Notes: generated by a model from the letters alone, not told the origin. A DNA stretch of 64,000 nt from Candidatus Binatia bacterium (GCA_036563615.1 DATCMB010000018.1:62001-126000); one strand, 5' to 3'. Counted from the first letter of the stretch, positions 33,946-45,037 are shown. Translations and numbers: made by a program.

Positions 33946-34623
33946 CTACGGGTGCGCGGAGCGGCGGCGCGTGGCGGCGCTGAGCCGCACGCGAGCGCGC
34001 TTGTCGTCCGTCACGCGGGCACGCTTCTCGTCCGTCCTCTCGGGCTCCGCGACGGGCGCCGGCGCCGGCTGCGCGGCCTGACCCGTGCGCTCGAGCTCGG
34101 TCAGCGCCGCCTGCAGCTCGTCGAGGTACTCCATGTCGCCGGCGAGGTGCTTGAGCCGCCGCGCGAGCAGCAGCGTCAAGATCGAAAAAGGAGTGCCCTC
34201 GGCCGCGCAGCGCTGGATCTCGAGCTGGCGCCCGCGCTCGATCTTCTTGCTGAGCAGCCAGAGCTCTTCCTTCCAGGCGTCGATCATCCGCCGCGCGACG
34301 TCGGGAGCGGCCTGCGGCAGGAACATCGTGCGGGCCGTGATCTCGTCGTCGCCGCCGAGCGCGACGAGCGGCGGGCGGACGAGCCAGCGGTCGAACTCCT
34401 CGCAGCCCGCGGGCGTGATCTCGTACGGCGTCCGGCGGGCGTCGACGTCCGGCGCGCGCGCGACCAGGCGAACGAGGCCGTCGGCGACGAGGTGCTGCAG
34501 CTCGCGGTAGAACGTCCCGGTGCTCATCTGGACCCCGGTGCGGCTGCGGTAGGCCTTCATGAGCGCGTAGCCATGATACGCGCCGCCGTGCCGCAGGAGC
34601 CCGAGTACGATGAACCGGAACAT
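33946..34623 (-). CDS. PadR-family transcriptional regulator
   Basis: This is a DNA-binding repressor of 225 residues. The winged helix-turn-helix spans about residues 1-85: FIVLGLLRHGGAYHGYALMKAY, then TGVQMSTGTFYRELQHLVADGLV, and the wing RRTPYEITPAGCEEFDRWL. The C-terminal helical domain (about 90-185) is the PadR dimer arm. The last 40 residues are Pro, Ala, Arg and Lys-rich and probably disordered. ATG at 34623 starts the protein at its first conserved helix. It lies tail-to-tail with the ABC permease gene and may control that system, though no operator pair is obvious. Confidence 0.87.
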   Translation of the reverse strand: MFRFIVLGLLRHGGAYHGYALMKAYRSRTGVQMSTGTFYRELQHLVADGLVRLVARAPDVDARRTPYEITPAGCEEFDRWLVRPPLVALGGDDEITARTMFLPQAAPDVARRMIDAWKEELWLLSKKIERGRQLEIQRCAAEGTPFSILTLLLARRLKHLAGDMEYLDELQAALTELERTGQAAQPAPAPVAEPERTDEKRARVTDDKRARVRLSAATRRRSAHP

Positions 34624-34809
34624 GGCCGTGCGGCGGCCCTATCAAGATTGCGCGCCGACGGTCAACGATGAATTTGCGCGCTTACGCGAATGGATGCAGT
34701 GAATCGAGCAAACGAGAACGGTCGGATCCGCGGGACGCGTTCCGTTGCTCGACGGTGGAGGGTCGGCGGACGCCGGCCAGGCGTCCGCGCGCGGATCTTC
34801 GGCGTCCGG

Positions 34810-35079
34810 TTACTGCCGGATCGGGCAGGTCATCTTGAGCTGGCTGCGCACGATCATGCGCGCCTCGACGTCGACGTACTCGTAGTTGCAGTGCGCCGGG
34901 TCGACGACCTGGGCGGAGAACTCGGGCTGTGGCTGCTTCGCCACCTGACCGAGGGTATCCACCTTGATGCGCGGCGCCGTTTGCTTGACGTCGAGATTTC
35001 GCTTGACGACGATCGCCGAAGCGTCGCTCGCCGCGGACAAGGCTAGAGCGACGAGACCACCCGTGAGAAACTTCCGCAT
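34810..35079 (-). CDS. Small secreted hypothetical protein
   Basis: The 89-residue product has a classic signal peptide: MRKFL, then GGLVALALSAASDASA with cleavage predicted after residue 22. The mature part of about 67 residues contains two Cys (PAHCNYEY and KMTCPIRQ) that could form a disulfide in the periplasm. I recognise no family. The start codon is ATG at 35079, with GGGG about 9 bases upstream. The gene is isolated, with 186 bp to the PadR gene and a long gap on the other side. It is short but convincing because of the signal peptide and normal codon use. Confidence 0.6.
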   Translation of the reverse strand: MRKFLTGGLVALALSAASDASAIVVKRNLDVKQTAPRIKVDTLGQVAKQPQPEFSAQVVDPAHCNYEYVDVEARMIVRSQLKMTCPIRQ

Positions 35080-35457
35080 GTCACTACCCCTCGCGCCATC
35101 AGGTGCGCGCTGGCCCTCCCCGGCCTCCCCGCAGAGACCGGCTGCTCCCGTGCCGTTGCAGCACGATCGCGCTGGACGTTCTGCCGATTGAGACCCCGCT
35201 CGTCAAGCAGCCATCAGACGCTTGACGCGCTCTCGAGGCGCAGATCGGCAGAAAACCGCGCATCCTGAAGCGCGTGGAGTGTCATGATGCGCGGATGCCA
35301 TGCGTGCTCCGCAAGCGCGCGCGTGGAAGCGGCGCGCCGGGGCCGGCGCCGCCGATCAGCGGTGCGTCGGCCGGTCGATCAGCGACAGGAGCGACGGATC
35401 AGCACCGGCGCCGATCGATCAGGGCGAAGTCGACGATCCGGGGGAAGGCGCCGACGA
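35080..35457. other. 378-bp gap with a GATCAG repeat array
   Basis: No gene is supported. The proximal part should hold the promoter of the secreted protein gene. Two CTTGACG-type heptamers lie at about 35201 (complement) and 35224. From 35354 onward GATCAG recurs at 35354, 35377, 35397, 35417 and 35456, spacing 23, 20, 20 and 39 bp, the last copy overlapping the end of the oxidoreductase gene. Confidence 0.5.
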
Positions 35458-35461
35458 TCAG
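35354..35461. repeat. Five GATCAG copies at about 20-bp spacing
   Basis: Copies start at 35354, 35377, 35397, 35417 and 35456. Three have GGCGCCG within a few bases upstream. The spacing is close to two helical turns or a multiple of it, as in arrays of protein-binding sites. The units are otherwise diverged, so this is a weak repeat. Confidence 0.4.
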
Positions 35462-36546
35462 CGTCCGCGACGCGGAACGGCCCGCTGCGCGGCGCCAGCG
35501 GCTTGCCGCCGCACCGGCTGCTCGCCGCGCTCCGCGCGCATCGGCTTGCGCGGCCGTGCCTCGGCGCCGCCGCGTCCGCTCGCGCGACCCAGCCGCGGCA
35601 TCACCTCGGACGCGTAGAACGCGAAGAAGCGCTCCTGGTCGGGCCCGACCTGGTGCACGCACACGTGCTCGAAGCCCGCGTCGCGCGCCTCCTCGATCTT
35701 CGCGACGTGCTTCTCCGGATCTGCGCCGCAGACGACCTGCTCGGCGACGGCGTCCTCGCTGATCGGCTCGAACGCGGCCTCGTAGTCCGACGGCAGCGCG
35801 AGCTCGGTCATGAGCGTTCCGGGCAATGCGGCGAGCGACCAGATCTCGTGCGCGGTCTTGCGCGCCCGCGCCTCGTCGTCGTCGACGCAGACGGTGATCT
35901 CGATGTACGCGGGCTTGCCGCGCCCGCCGGCCTTCTCGAACGTGCGCTTGAGCTCGCGATCGGGCGCGACGCTGATCAGCGCGTCGCCGAGGCGTCCCGC
36001 GAGCCGCGCCGCGCCGGGCTTGCTCGCCGCGACCATGATCTCGGGCGGCGTTTCGGGCAGCGAGTAGAGGCGCGCGTTCTCGACCGTGAAGTGCTTGCCG
36101 CGGTGGGTCTCGAGCTTGCCGCCCCACAAGAGACGCAGGACCTCGATCGTCTCCTCGAGCATCTCGACGCGCTGATCGGCAGCCGGCCAGCCGCGACCGA
36201 CGACGTGCTCGTTCAGGTTCTCGCCGGTGCCGACGCCGAGGAAGAAGCGCCCCGGCATCAGCGCCGCGGTGGTCGCGGCGGCCTGCGCGACGATCGCCGG
36301 ATGCACGCGCATCGTCGGACACGTCACCGCGGTGCCGACGCGCAGCGCGCTGGTCGCGCGCGCGATCGCGCCGAGCACGGCCCAGACGAACGGGCTGTGC
36401 CCTTGACGATCGATCCACGGGTGGAAGTGGTCGGAGATCAACGCGAAGCCGAAGCCGGTCTCCTCGGCGCGTACCGCGAGCTCGACGAGCTCGCGCGCAT
36501 CGAACTCCTCGGACGAAAGCTTGTAGCCCAGCTCCAGAGTGCTCAC
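35458..36546 (-). CDS. Luciferase-like (LLM) F420-dependent oxidoreductase, G6PDH-like family
   Basis: This is a TIM-barrel oxidoreductase of 362 residues in the F420-dependent glucose-6-phosphate-dehydrogenase-like branch. It opens VSTLELGYKLSSEEFDARELVELAVRAEETGFGFALISDHFHPW. Next come VGTAVTCPTMRVHPAIVAQAAATTAALMPGRFFLGVGTGENLNEHVVG and QRVEMLEETIEVLRLLW. AARLAGRLGDALISVAP and FEHVCVHQVGPDQERFFAFY complete the pattern. Cofactor F420 use is inferred from the branch. The GTG at 36546 follows GGAGGG and its start overlaps the stop of the upstream receiver gene (GTGA). The last 40 residues are an Arg/Ala-rich extension beyond the family end at MPRLGR. The coupling to a receiver-like gene is unusual. 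Confidence 0.88.
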   Translation of the reverse strand: MSTLELGYKLSSEEFDARELVELAVRAEETGFGFALISDHFHPWIDRQGHSPFVWAVLGAIARATSALRVGTAVTCPTMRVHPAIVAQAAATTAALMPGRFFLGVGTGENLNEHVVGRGWPAADQRVEMLEETIEVLRLLWGGKLETHRGKHFTVENARLYSLPETPPEIMVAASKPGAARLAGRLGDALISVAPDRELKRTFEKAGGRGKPAYIEITVCVDDDEARARKTAHEIWSLAALPGTLMTELALPSDYEAAFEPISEDAVAEQVVCGADPEKHVAKIEEARDAGFEHVCVHQVGPDQERFFAFYASEVMPRLGRASGRGGAEARPRKPMRAERGEQPVRRQAAGAAQRAVPRRGR

Positions 36547-36902
36547 CGAGGCGTTCCCTCCGCGTGACAGTAGCGTTCGACGAACGCGACCAGCGCCGAC
36601 ACGATCGGCGACGGCGCGTGGTTCCCGGTCCCGGCGGACGAGAAGAAGATCACGGGAATGGTCGCCGTCCTGGGATCCTCGTTGTGCCGGCGGAGGAACT
36701 CGCGTCCTTCGTCCTCCGCGCTCATCGCGACCAGCACGACGCACGGCTTGAGCCCCGCTTCGAGCAAGCGGCGCGCGTCGGCGGCGCAATCGACGAGCGT
36801 CGGTCGGTAGCCGGCCTGGCTCACGGCCTCGTCCAGCACCTGCGCCAGGTTCACGTCCTGGGCGACGACGAGGACGCCGCGCTGTCTCGTGATCGACGCC
36901 AC
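36543..36902 (-). CDS. Degenerate CheY-like receiver protein without the phospho-acceptor Asp
   Basis: This is a stand-alone receiver fold of about 119 residues: RGVLVVAQDVNLAQVLDEAV, then LLEAGLKPCVVLVAMSAEDEGREFLRRHNEDPRTATIPVIFFSS. In the three sister receivers of this window the matching segment reads LRPxLIxLDxMMP. Here the strand reads VVLVAM and the Asp is Ala; the acidic pocket of strand 1 is also missing (VVAQD). It cannot be phosphorylated in the normal way and may act as a constitutive or protein-binding form. The start is uncertain: I give GTG at 36902, with TTG at 36920 or ATG at 37085 as alternatives. The stop overlaps the oxidoreductase GTG, so translation is probably coupled. 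Confidence 0.62.
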   Translation of the reverse strand: MASITRQRGVLVVAQDVNLAQVLDEAVSQAGYRPTLVDCAADARRLLEAGLKPCVVLVAMSAEDEGREFLRRHNEDPRTATIPVIFFSSAGTGNHAPSPIVSALVAFVERYCHAEGTPR

Positions 36903-37229
36903 GAGCGTGGAGAGCAGCAAGGGTGGTGCCGCGTGCTCACGCGACCGACGATCGCCCAGCAAGCACGCGAATCGACAATGCTCTCGCTTCTGCCGCGCAC
37001 GCCGACGGTCAAGCGACGCTGCGTGCGCATCCGTAAGAACTTCCAAGCGCGACGCGCGGAGGACGCGGGCGAGGCGCAGCAGCATGGACGGACGGCGATC
37101 GTCGCCGCGCGGCCACGGCCCGCGCGGCGACGATCATCAAGCATAGACGGCCGCGGCGGGATCGCCGATCACGACACCGGCGCCGTGACGCGGCGGACCA
37201 ACGCTGGCGGCGTGCGATGCCCCGAACGC
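36903..37229. other. 327-bp gap between two minus-strand receiver genes
   Basis: No independent gene is supported. The frame of the degenerate receiver is open to 37085, but that stretch is Arg-rich and has no receiver similarity, so it is probably leader or promoter DNA. I see no terminator for the gene ending at 37230. Confidence 0.4.
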
Positions 37230-37604
37230 TCAGCGAACGTGCGCCGCGACCAGCGAGAACAGCAGATCGACGTCCACCGGCTTGCGCACGATCGACGGCA
37301 CGAGCGGCGCGCCCTCGCGGAGCGCTTCGACCGGCGCGGCCGATACGACGATCACCGGGATGTCCGCGAGCTCCGGGTCGGCGAGCTGGGCGCGACGAAA
37401 CGCCGCGCCGTCGACCTCGGGCATCATCCAGTCGAGCAGGATGAGCGCCGGGCGCAGGCCGTCGTGGAGCAGCTTCAGCGCCGCGCCGCCGTCGTTCGCG
37501 CACACGCTCGAGTAGCCGTGCAGCTCGAACAGCGCCGCCATCACCTCGCAGAGGTCGGGGCTGTCGTCGACGATCAGGATCTTCTTGGGGATGGATCGGG
37601 CCAT
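37230..37604 (-). CDS. Stand-alone response regulator receiver
   Basis: This is a single-domain CheY-like protein of 124 residues with the full phosphorylation site. It has acidic pair in ILIVDDSPDLCEVMAALF, phospho-acceptor Asp in LILLDWMMPEVDG, the Ser/Thr position at VIVVSAAP and Lys in VRKPVDVD. There is no output domain, so it acts by protein contact, as a phosphate sink or in a relay. ATG at 37604. Close sequence likeness to the receivers at 38073 and 38680 (shared GLRPxLIxLDxMMPxxDGxxFRxxQLxDPEL) shows a local family made by duplication. No kinase lies beside them; the nearest is the hybrid kinase at 10236. Confidence 0.88.
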   Translation of the reverse strand: MARSIPKKILIVDDSPDLCEVMAALFELHGYSSVCANDGGAALKLLHDGLRPALILLDWMMPEVDGAAFRRAQLADPELADIPVIVVSAAPVEALREGAPLVPSIVRKPVDVDLLFSLVAAHVR

Positions 37605-38072
37605 GGCGTAGCGATTCCTCGACTGCCGAACGGCGCGATCTCCCGACGCTCGTGCGACACTGCCTTGTGCTTTCTGCTCCTTTGGAGCAATCCGGCTCCC
37701 GCTGGGGCGCTTGCGCGGGTGCCTACAAGATTCCTGCCAGCGCGCGGTGCGTCAGCGACGACGTGGTGCGGCGGGTCGCGAAGGCGTGGAAAAGCGCGGG
37801 CTTGTGTAGAAACGCGCGTCCGGGTCTTGGAGGATGCGCCGGCGCCGCGTCCCCGGCGTCAAGTATCGCAGAGAACGCTCAGGACCGGGTGACCTCGGCG
37901 ACGAAGTGGAGAAACACCACGCGCCGTGCGGGCGCCAGGCCCGCGCGCGACGCGGACGAGCGTCGGATCTGCGGCCTTCACTCGCTTGGCGCGGCGCTCG
38001 CTCGCGGCTCCGTGTTCACACGTACTTCTCGCCGTCCCGTGGCTCGGATAGTCTCGGACCGCGAGCAACTGC
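37605..38072. other. 468-bp gap between divergent receiver genes
   Basis: I see no supported gene. One long plus-strand frame (from 37652) lacks family features and runs into the receiver gene in another frame. One CTTGACG-type heptamer lies near 37858. Promoters for both flanking receivers must lie here, but I cannot pick convincing boxes. Confidence 0.45.
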
Positions 38073-38483
38073 ATGGAGTCGAAGGACGAAAGCTCGCGCG
38101 CGCGGGGGCACACGCTTCCGACGCCGCTCGTCCTCCTCATCGAGGACGAGGACAGCGTGCGCGAGGCGATCGCGGCGGTTCTCGACACCGAGGGCTACCG
38201 CGTGCGCACCGCCCGGCACGGCCGTGAGGCCCTCGAGATGCTGCGCGGCGGGTTGCGTCCGTGCATGATCATCCTCGACCTCATGATGCCGGTCATGGAC
38301 GGCTGGCAGTTCCGCGCCGAGCAGCTCCGCGACCCCGAGCTGCTCAAGATCCCGACCGTGGTCTACTCGGCGGTCGGGAACATCGACGAGGCGATCGAGC
38401 ACCTCAACGTCGCCGGCGGCTTCGAGAAGGGCGACTTCACGGAGATGCTGCACTTCGTTGCGCAATTCTGCCCGCGACGCTGA
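38073..38483 (+). CDS. Stand-alone response regulator receiver
   Basis: This is a single receiver domain of 136 residues. The acidic pocket is VLLIEDEDSVREAIAAVLDTEGY, the phospho-acceptor Asp sits in MIILDLMMPVMDGWQF, the Ser position in VVYSAVGN. The conserved C-terminal Lys is in GGFEKGDF, not the usual K-P. The first 18 residues are a charged leader. It is divergent from the receiver at 37604 and followed by another at 38680 in the same direction. The partners are unknown. Start ATG at 38073 gives the shortest sensible N-terminus; no strong ribosome site is visible. Confidence 0.87.
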   Translation: MESKDESSRARGHTLPTPLVLLIEDEDSVREAIAAVLDTEGYRVRTARHGREALEMLRGGLRPCMIILDLMMPVMDGWQFRAEQLRDPELLKIPTVVYSAVGNIDEAIEHLNVAGGFEKGDFTEMLHFVAQFCPRR

Positions 38484-38679
38484 AAATTCTAGAAAGCGCC
38501 GTTGCGGGTCCAACCGCGTTGCCGCACTCACGACCTCGCAACCGCGCAGCGCTCGATGCCGGACCACACTGGCGCGAGGCTTGCTCCACGAGGCCGTGCC
38601 GCGGCGCAGGATGGAAAGCGTGCGCCAACGCCGTCGCACGGCGCGCCGCGGGCCGCCCGAGGGCGGCGTGGAGGATGCG

Positions 38680-39084
38680 ATGTCGATGCACGGAGCGAAG
38701 CCGAAAGAGCCGGTCCTCGTCGTGGAGGATACGCCCGACAGCCGGGAGGTCCTCGGCATGCTGCTCGAGAGCGAGGGCTATCGGGTGGCGTACGCGGTGG
38801 ATGGGCAGGACGCGCTCGAGCAGCTCGAAGCCGGTCTGCGGCCCTGCCTCATCGTGCTCGACGTCGCCATGCCGCGCATGAACGGGATCGAGTTCCGCCG
38901 CGTGCAGGCGAGCGACGAGCGCTTCCGCGACATCCCGGTGATCCTCTACTCGGCCGTGCACGAGATCACGTGGCTCTACCCGACGCTCGACGTGCCGCTG
39001 GTCCACAAGCCGATCGACGTCGACCACGTCCTGCAGATGGTCGAGAAGAGCTGCCTGCGCCCCGACGCGACCCCGCCCGCCTGA
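38680..39084 (+). CDS. Stand-alone response regulator receiver
   Basis: This is a single receiver domain of 134 residues. It has VLVVEDTPDSREVLGMLLESEGY, phospho-acceptor Asp in LIVLDVAMPRMNGIEFRRVQ, Ser in VILYSAVHE, and Lys in VHKPIDVDHV, so all phosphorylation residues are present. The ATG at 38680 follows GGAGG; upstream in-frame residues lack receiver similarity. It shares the same central segment with its three neighbours, so the group is a local duplication. The following hydrolase gene is 76 bp away in the same direction. Confidence 0.88.
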   Translation: MSMHGAKPKEPVLVVEDTPDSREVLGMLLESEGYRVAYAVDGQDALEQLEAGLRPCLIVLDVAMPRMNGIEFRRVQASDERFRDIPVILYSAVHEITWLYPTLDVPLVHKPIDVDHVLQMVEKSCLRPDATPPA

Positions 39085-39160
39085 CGGGCCGCGCGCTTGC
39101 GTCGCTGCGGTCGCTCGGCGAAGTTCCCGGGGCCGCCGCCATGGATGCGGCGGCAGCGGG

Positions 39161-39940
39161 GTGCCGGTGAGCAGCGAGACGACGCGCGAGACGCGAAAGA
39201 TCGACCTCGGGACGCACGCGGTGCGCGTGCACGAATCGGGCTCGGGCCCGCGCACGTTGTTCTGCCTGCACGACTTTCTCGAGGAACCCGACGGCTGGAG
39301 CCCGCTTGCCGAGCGGCTTGCAGGCGGGACGCGGGTGGTGGCGCTGCAGCAGCGCGGCCACGGCTTCTCGACCGCACCGCCGGGCAGCTACACGCTGGGT
39401 GACCTCGCGGCCGACGTGCTGAAGGTGCTCGACGCGCTCGCCGTCGAGCGCGCGACGCTGGTCGGGCAGGGATTCGGTGCGACGGTCGCCCTCGCGGCGG
39501 CGCTGGAGGCGCCGGGCCGCGTCGCCGGGCTGTGCTTGATCGCCCCGCTGGTCGCGCTCGACGACAAGGCGGCGCGCGACTGGGCGCAGGTCGTGCGCGC
39601 CGGTGAGGTCAACAAGCTGCAGGGACTCGCCCGCTCGGTGTGGGGTCCGATGTCGCGCCGCAACGCGGACGGCGACGGCATCGCGCTCACCGAGATCGCG
39701 CGCGTCGTGCACCGGCTGCACACGGAGCCGCTCGCGCCGCGTCTCGGCGAGATCCGCTGTCCGACGCTGATCGTCGCTGCCTACGGCGACGAGAGCGGCG
39801 TGGCGCGTGCGCGCGACGTCGCCGGTCGGATCGAGGGGGCGCGGCTCGAGCTGCTGCAGCAACGATCGCCCGCCGCGGGCGGCGTCGACGCCGAGGCGCT
39901 GGCGAAATTGCTCGACGCGCAGCTCGCGGGCGGACGATAG
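39161..39940 (+). CDS. Alpha/beta-hydrolase fold protein lacking the nucleophile Ser
   Basis: This is an alpha/beta-hydrolase fold protein of 259 residues related to ester hydrolases and haloperoxidases. The fold is clear: TLFCLHDFLEEPDGWSPLAERL, VVALQQRGHGFS, the elbow region ATLVGQGFGATVALAAALEAP, and PTLIVAAYGDESG. But the nucleophile elbow GxSxG reads GQGFG, so Gly104 replaces Ser. The usual catalytic His region near the end (LELLQQRSPAAGG) also lacks an obvious His. It is probably not a hydrolase and may bind a ligand, or use a different chemistry. GTG at 39161 is the start used here; GTG at 39167 is equally good. It precedes the thioesterase-like gene by 33 bp. Confidence 0.75.
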   Translation: MPVSSETTRETRKIDLGTHAVRVHESGSGPRTLFCLHDFLEEPDGWSPLAERLAGGTRVVALQQRGHGFSTAPPGSYTLGDLAADVLKVLDALAVERATLVGQGFGATVALAAALEAPGRVAGLCLIAPLVALDDKAARDWAQVVRAGEVNKLQGLARSVWGPMSRRNADGDGIALTEIARVVHRLHTEPLAPRLGEIRCPTLIVAAYGDESGVARARDVAGRIEGARLELLQQRSPAAGGVDAEALAKLLDAQLAGGR

Positions 39941-39973
39941 CGTCCCGCCGGACGTCCGCTAAGCTCGCACCGC

Positions 39974-40843
39974 ATGCCGACGCGCTCCGGCGGAAATCCC
40001 GCCGACCTCGTCCTCACCGCTCGCCTGCGCGAGCCCGTGCGCTTCACCGACCTGAGCGAGCGCATGGCGCTCAAGCTCTCGGCGCTCTCGGGCTACCTGT
40101 CGCGTGCGCACTTCGACTCGTGGCACCGCCGGATCGGCGCGCCGGACTTCGCCAACTTCACCGGCCTCTTCACGCCGCTCTACCAGGTCGACCTCGAGGT
40201 GACCGACATCGCGCTCGAGCCGCGCGCAATGCTCGTCGTGCGCGGCCACAGCCACCTCGCGCGCTCTCTCGACGCGAACGGCGAGACGCGCCACGTGGCG
40301 CGCGAGGGCGTCTACACGGTGTCGCGCGAGGACGGCGCGCTGGTCGGCCGCGCCCGCTTCGTCAACGTCTTCACGCGCTACGACGAGGACCCGGCGAAGC
40401 GCCGCGTCACCGAGCTGCCGAGCGAGCTCGGGCTCGGTCGCACGCCGTCACGCGTGATCGACCTGCTGACGGTCGACAAGCTCGTGCCCGCGAGCCGTCC
40501 CGCCGACTTCGCCGAGGAGGAGCCGCGCGTCTGGCACTACACGCAGACCGACCCCAACCGGCACGTCAACGGCATGGAGTACCTGCGCAGCATGGAGGAC
40601 TTCGTGTCGTGCGCGCTCGCGGCGCGCGGCCACGATCTGCGCAAGCTCTTCCCGGCGCGCGCGCGGCTCGTCTACCGCAAGCCCTGCTTCCGCGGCGAGA
40701 CCTACCGACGTCGTGCCTGGTTTCGCGGCGAGGCGCCGCTCGTCCTCGCGGGCGCGTTCTCCAAGGGCGACGACGCGCCCGACGCGCGTCCCGCGGTCGC
40801 CGTCGAGCTCACGCTCGGCTCGCACGACGAGCAGCAGGGCTGA
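39974..40843 (+). CDS. Hotdog-fold thioesterase-like protein (double hotdog)
   Basis: This is a 289-residue cytosolic protein that looks like two hotdog domains in tandem, as in acyl-ACP thioesterases and related proteins. The C-terminal half is the clearest: RVWHYTQTDPNRHVNGMEYLRSMEDFV is the hotdog active-site helix with Asp, Asn and His, followed by RLVYRKPCFRGETYRRRAWF. The N-terminal half (FTPLYQVDLEVTDIALEPRAMLVVRGHS) is weaker. Likely substrate is an acyl-CoA or acyl-ACP, but specificity cannot be read. ATG at 39974. It may be co-transcribed with the hydrolase-fold gene upstream; the next gene is convergent, 3 bases away. Confidence 0.7.
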   Translation: MPTRSGGNPADLVLTARLREPVRFTDLSERMALKLSALSGYLSRAHFDSWHRRIGAPDFANFTGLFTPLYQVDLEVTDIALEPRAMLVVRGHSHLARSLDANGETRHVAREGVYTVSREDGALVGRARFVNVFTRYDEDPAKRRVTELPSELGLGRTPSRVIDLLTVDKLVPASRPADFAEEEPRVWHYTQTDPNRHVNGMEYLRSMEDFVSCALAARGHDLRKLFPARARLVYRKPCFRGETYRRRAWFRGEAPLVLAGAFSKGDDAPDARPAVAVELTLGSHDEQQG

Positions 40844-40846
40844 CGC

Positions 40847-41230
40847 TCACCGCTTCGGCGGGATCGGGTACATCTCGAGCAGCACCTTGTTGCGTCGGAT
40901 GCCGATCGCCTCGCGGTGGATCTGCAGCCAGTGGCGCGCCTGGAGCGCCTCCTCGCGCAAGGCGTTGAACTCGCGGATGCGCGCCGCGCGCTCGCGCTCG
41001 TCGGTCGCCTCGTCGACCGCGCGTCTCGCGAGCTCGAGCCGCAGCAGCGCGTAGTTGAGCTTGTCCTCCGTGCGCCCGAGCGCCGACGCCATCTCGCGCA
41101 CGATCTCCTTCTCGAGCTGCACGAAGGCTTCGGCCGGATCGAGGCGCGCGCGCAGGCGGTCGAGGTACGGGCTTTCGTAGCCGGCGTCCTTCAGCTCGCG
41201 AACGAGCCGCGTCCAGGGAGCGTCGCGCAT
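40847..41230 (-). CDS. Hypothetical helical protein, C-terminal gene of a carbohydrate operon
   Basis: The 127-residue product is almost entirely predicted helix, with a heptad-like central part (VREMASALGRTEDKLNYALLRLELARRAVDEATDERERAARIREFNALREEALQ split over residues 44-97). It ends with QARHWLQIHREAIGIRRNKVLLEMYPIPPKR. I do not recognise a family. The ATG at 41230 lies 17 bases after the stop of the glucosidase gene on the same strand, so it is in that operon. It ends 3 bases from the convergent thioesterase-like gene. A coiled-coil partner of the glucosidase is possible, but there is no direct evidence. Confidence 0.65.
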   Translation of the reverse strand: MRDAPWTRLVRELKDAGYESPYLDRLRARLDPAEAFVQLEKEIVREMASALGRTEDKLNYALLRLELARRAVDEATDERERAARIREFNALREEALQARHWLQIHREAIGIRRNKVLLEMYPIPPKR

Positions 41231-41247
41231 GGCCGTTCGGATGACGC

Positions 41248-43947
<2,700 letters not shown>

Positions 43948-44021
43948 GACGAAGAGGAATATCGGCAGTTCGCGGCAAATGGCGAACGCGGGACCCGAAG
44001 TGGGTCGGGGCGCGGCGTTTT

Positions 44022-44846
44022 TCAGCCGTTGCCGATGAACGACGGGTAGAGCGTCATGCCGCCGTCGACGTAGAGCGTGGCACCCACCACGTAGTCCGCC
44101 GCGTCGGATACGAGCCACGTGACCGCGCGCCCGACGTCGGTCGGCTCGCCGATGCGCCCGTAGGGGATGAGCTCGAGCAGGCGTCCTTCCGCCTCGGGCG
44201 TCTCCCAGGCGTCGCGGTTGATCGGCGTGCGGATCGCGCCCGGGCTCACGGCGTTGACGCGGATCCGATGCGCGGCGAGCTCCTGCGCGAGCGTCTTCAT
44301 CAGCATCGCGAGCCCGCCCTTTGCTGCCGCGTAGTTGGCGTGGCCGGCCCACGGGATGACGTCGTGCACCGACGAGACGAAGACGATCTTGCCCGCGGAG
44401 CGCGAAACCAGGGAACGCACGCCGTGGCGCAGAAACGCGCGCGTCGCCTCCCGCGCGCACAGGAACTGCCCGGTCAAGTTCACGGCGATGACCGTGTTCC
44501 AGTCCTCGAGCGACATCTCGTGGAAGGCGGCGTCGCGCTGCACGCCGGCGTTGTTGATCAAGACGTCGAGCGGACCGAGCTCGTCCTCGACGCGCCGGAC
44601 CATCGCCAGCACGTCGTCCTCGCGCGTGACGTCGGCGCGGACCGCGAGCGCGCGGGCGCCGGTCGCGCGGATCTCGTCGACCAGCGCCTGCGCGGCGTCG
44701 GCGTTCGTTCGATAGTTGACGGCGACCGCGGCGCCCGCCTGCGCGAGCGCGCGCGACACCTCGCTGCCGATGCCGCCGTCGCCGCCGGTCACCAGCGCGC
44801 ACTGGCCGTCGAGACGGGACGGATCGGGTTTGGCGTGCCGAGCCAC
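44022..44846 (-). CDS. SDR-family oxidoreductase, glucose 1-dehydrogenase-like
   Basis: This is a 274-residue NAD(P)-dependent dehydrogenase with a complete classical SDR active site. It has [15 protein letters not shown] nucleotide loop, NNAG in [14 protein letters not shown], Ser in VFVSSVHDV, and YAAAK (Tyr and Lys) in [11 protein letters not shown]. The C-terminal pattern [18 protein letters not shown] and [19 protein letters not shown] matches glucose-1-dehydrogenase-like enzymes. The GTG at 44846 starts it. It is the first gene of the block with the GH63-like glucosidase, 74 bp away, so release and oxidation of glucose may be linked (inference). It is divergent from the debranching enzyme at 45038. 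Confidence 0.87.
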   Translation of the reverse strand: MARHAKPDPSRLDGQCALVTGGDGGIGSEVSRALAQAGAAVAVNYRTNADAAQALVDEIRATGARALAVRADVTREDDVLAMVRRVEDELGPLDVLINNAGVQRDAAFHEMSLEDWNTVIAVNLTGQFLCAREATRAFLRHGVRSLVSRSAGKIVFVSSVHDVIPWAGHANYAAAKGGLAMLMKTLAQELAAHRIRVNAVSPGAIRTPINRDAWETPEAEGRLLELIPYGRIGEPTDVGRAVTWLVSDAADYVVGATLYVDGGMTLYPSFIGNG

Positions 44847-45037
44847 GCTTCGAGCCTGTCGGGCTGCGGGCGGGGGCGCAAGACGTCCCCGGCGAAACGC
44901 GCCGCGCCGGCCGGCGAACGCGCGAGCCGCGAGCCCTCGGGCGACGCTCGATCCTCGCTCCGGCCTCGTTCGGGCATCGCCGAGCCGCGGAGCGCTTGCC
45001 CTGACCCGCGACGTCGCCTTTGTTGGGCCGGCACCCG

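Noticed and set aside
37652..38227. Open plus-strand frame between the divergent receiver genes
   Set aside because: No ribosome site or family similarity, and it overlaps the receiver gene at 38073 in another frame.
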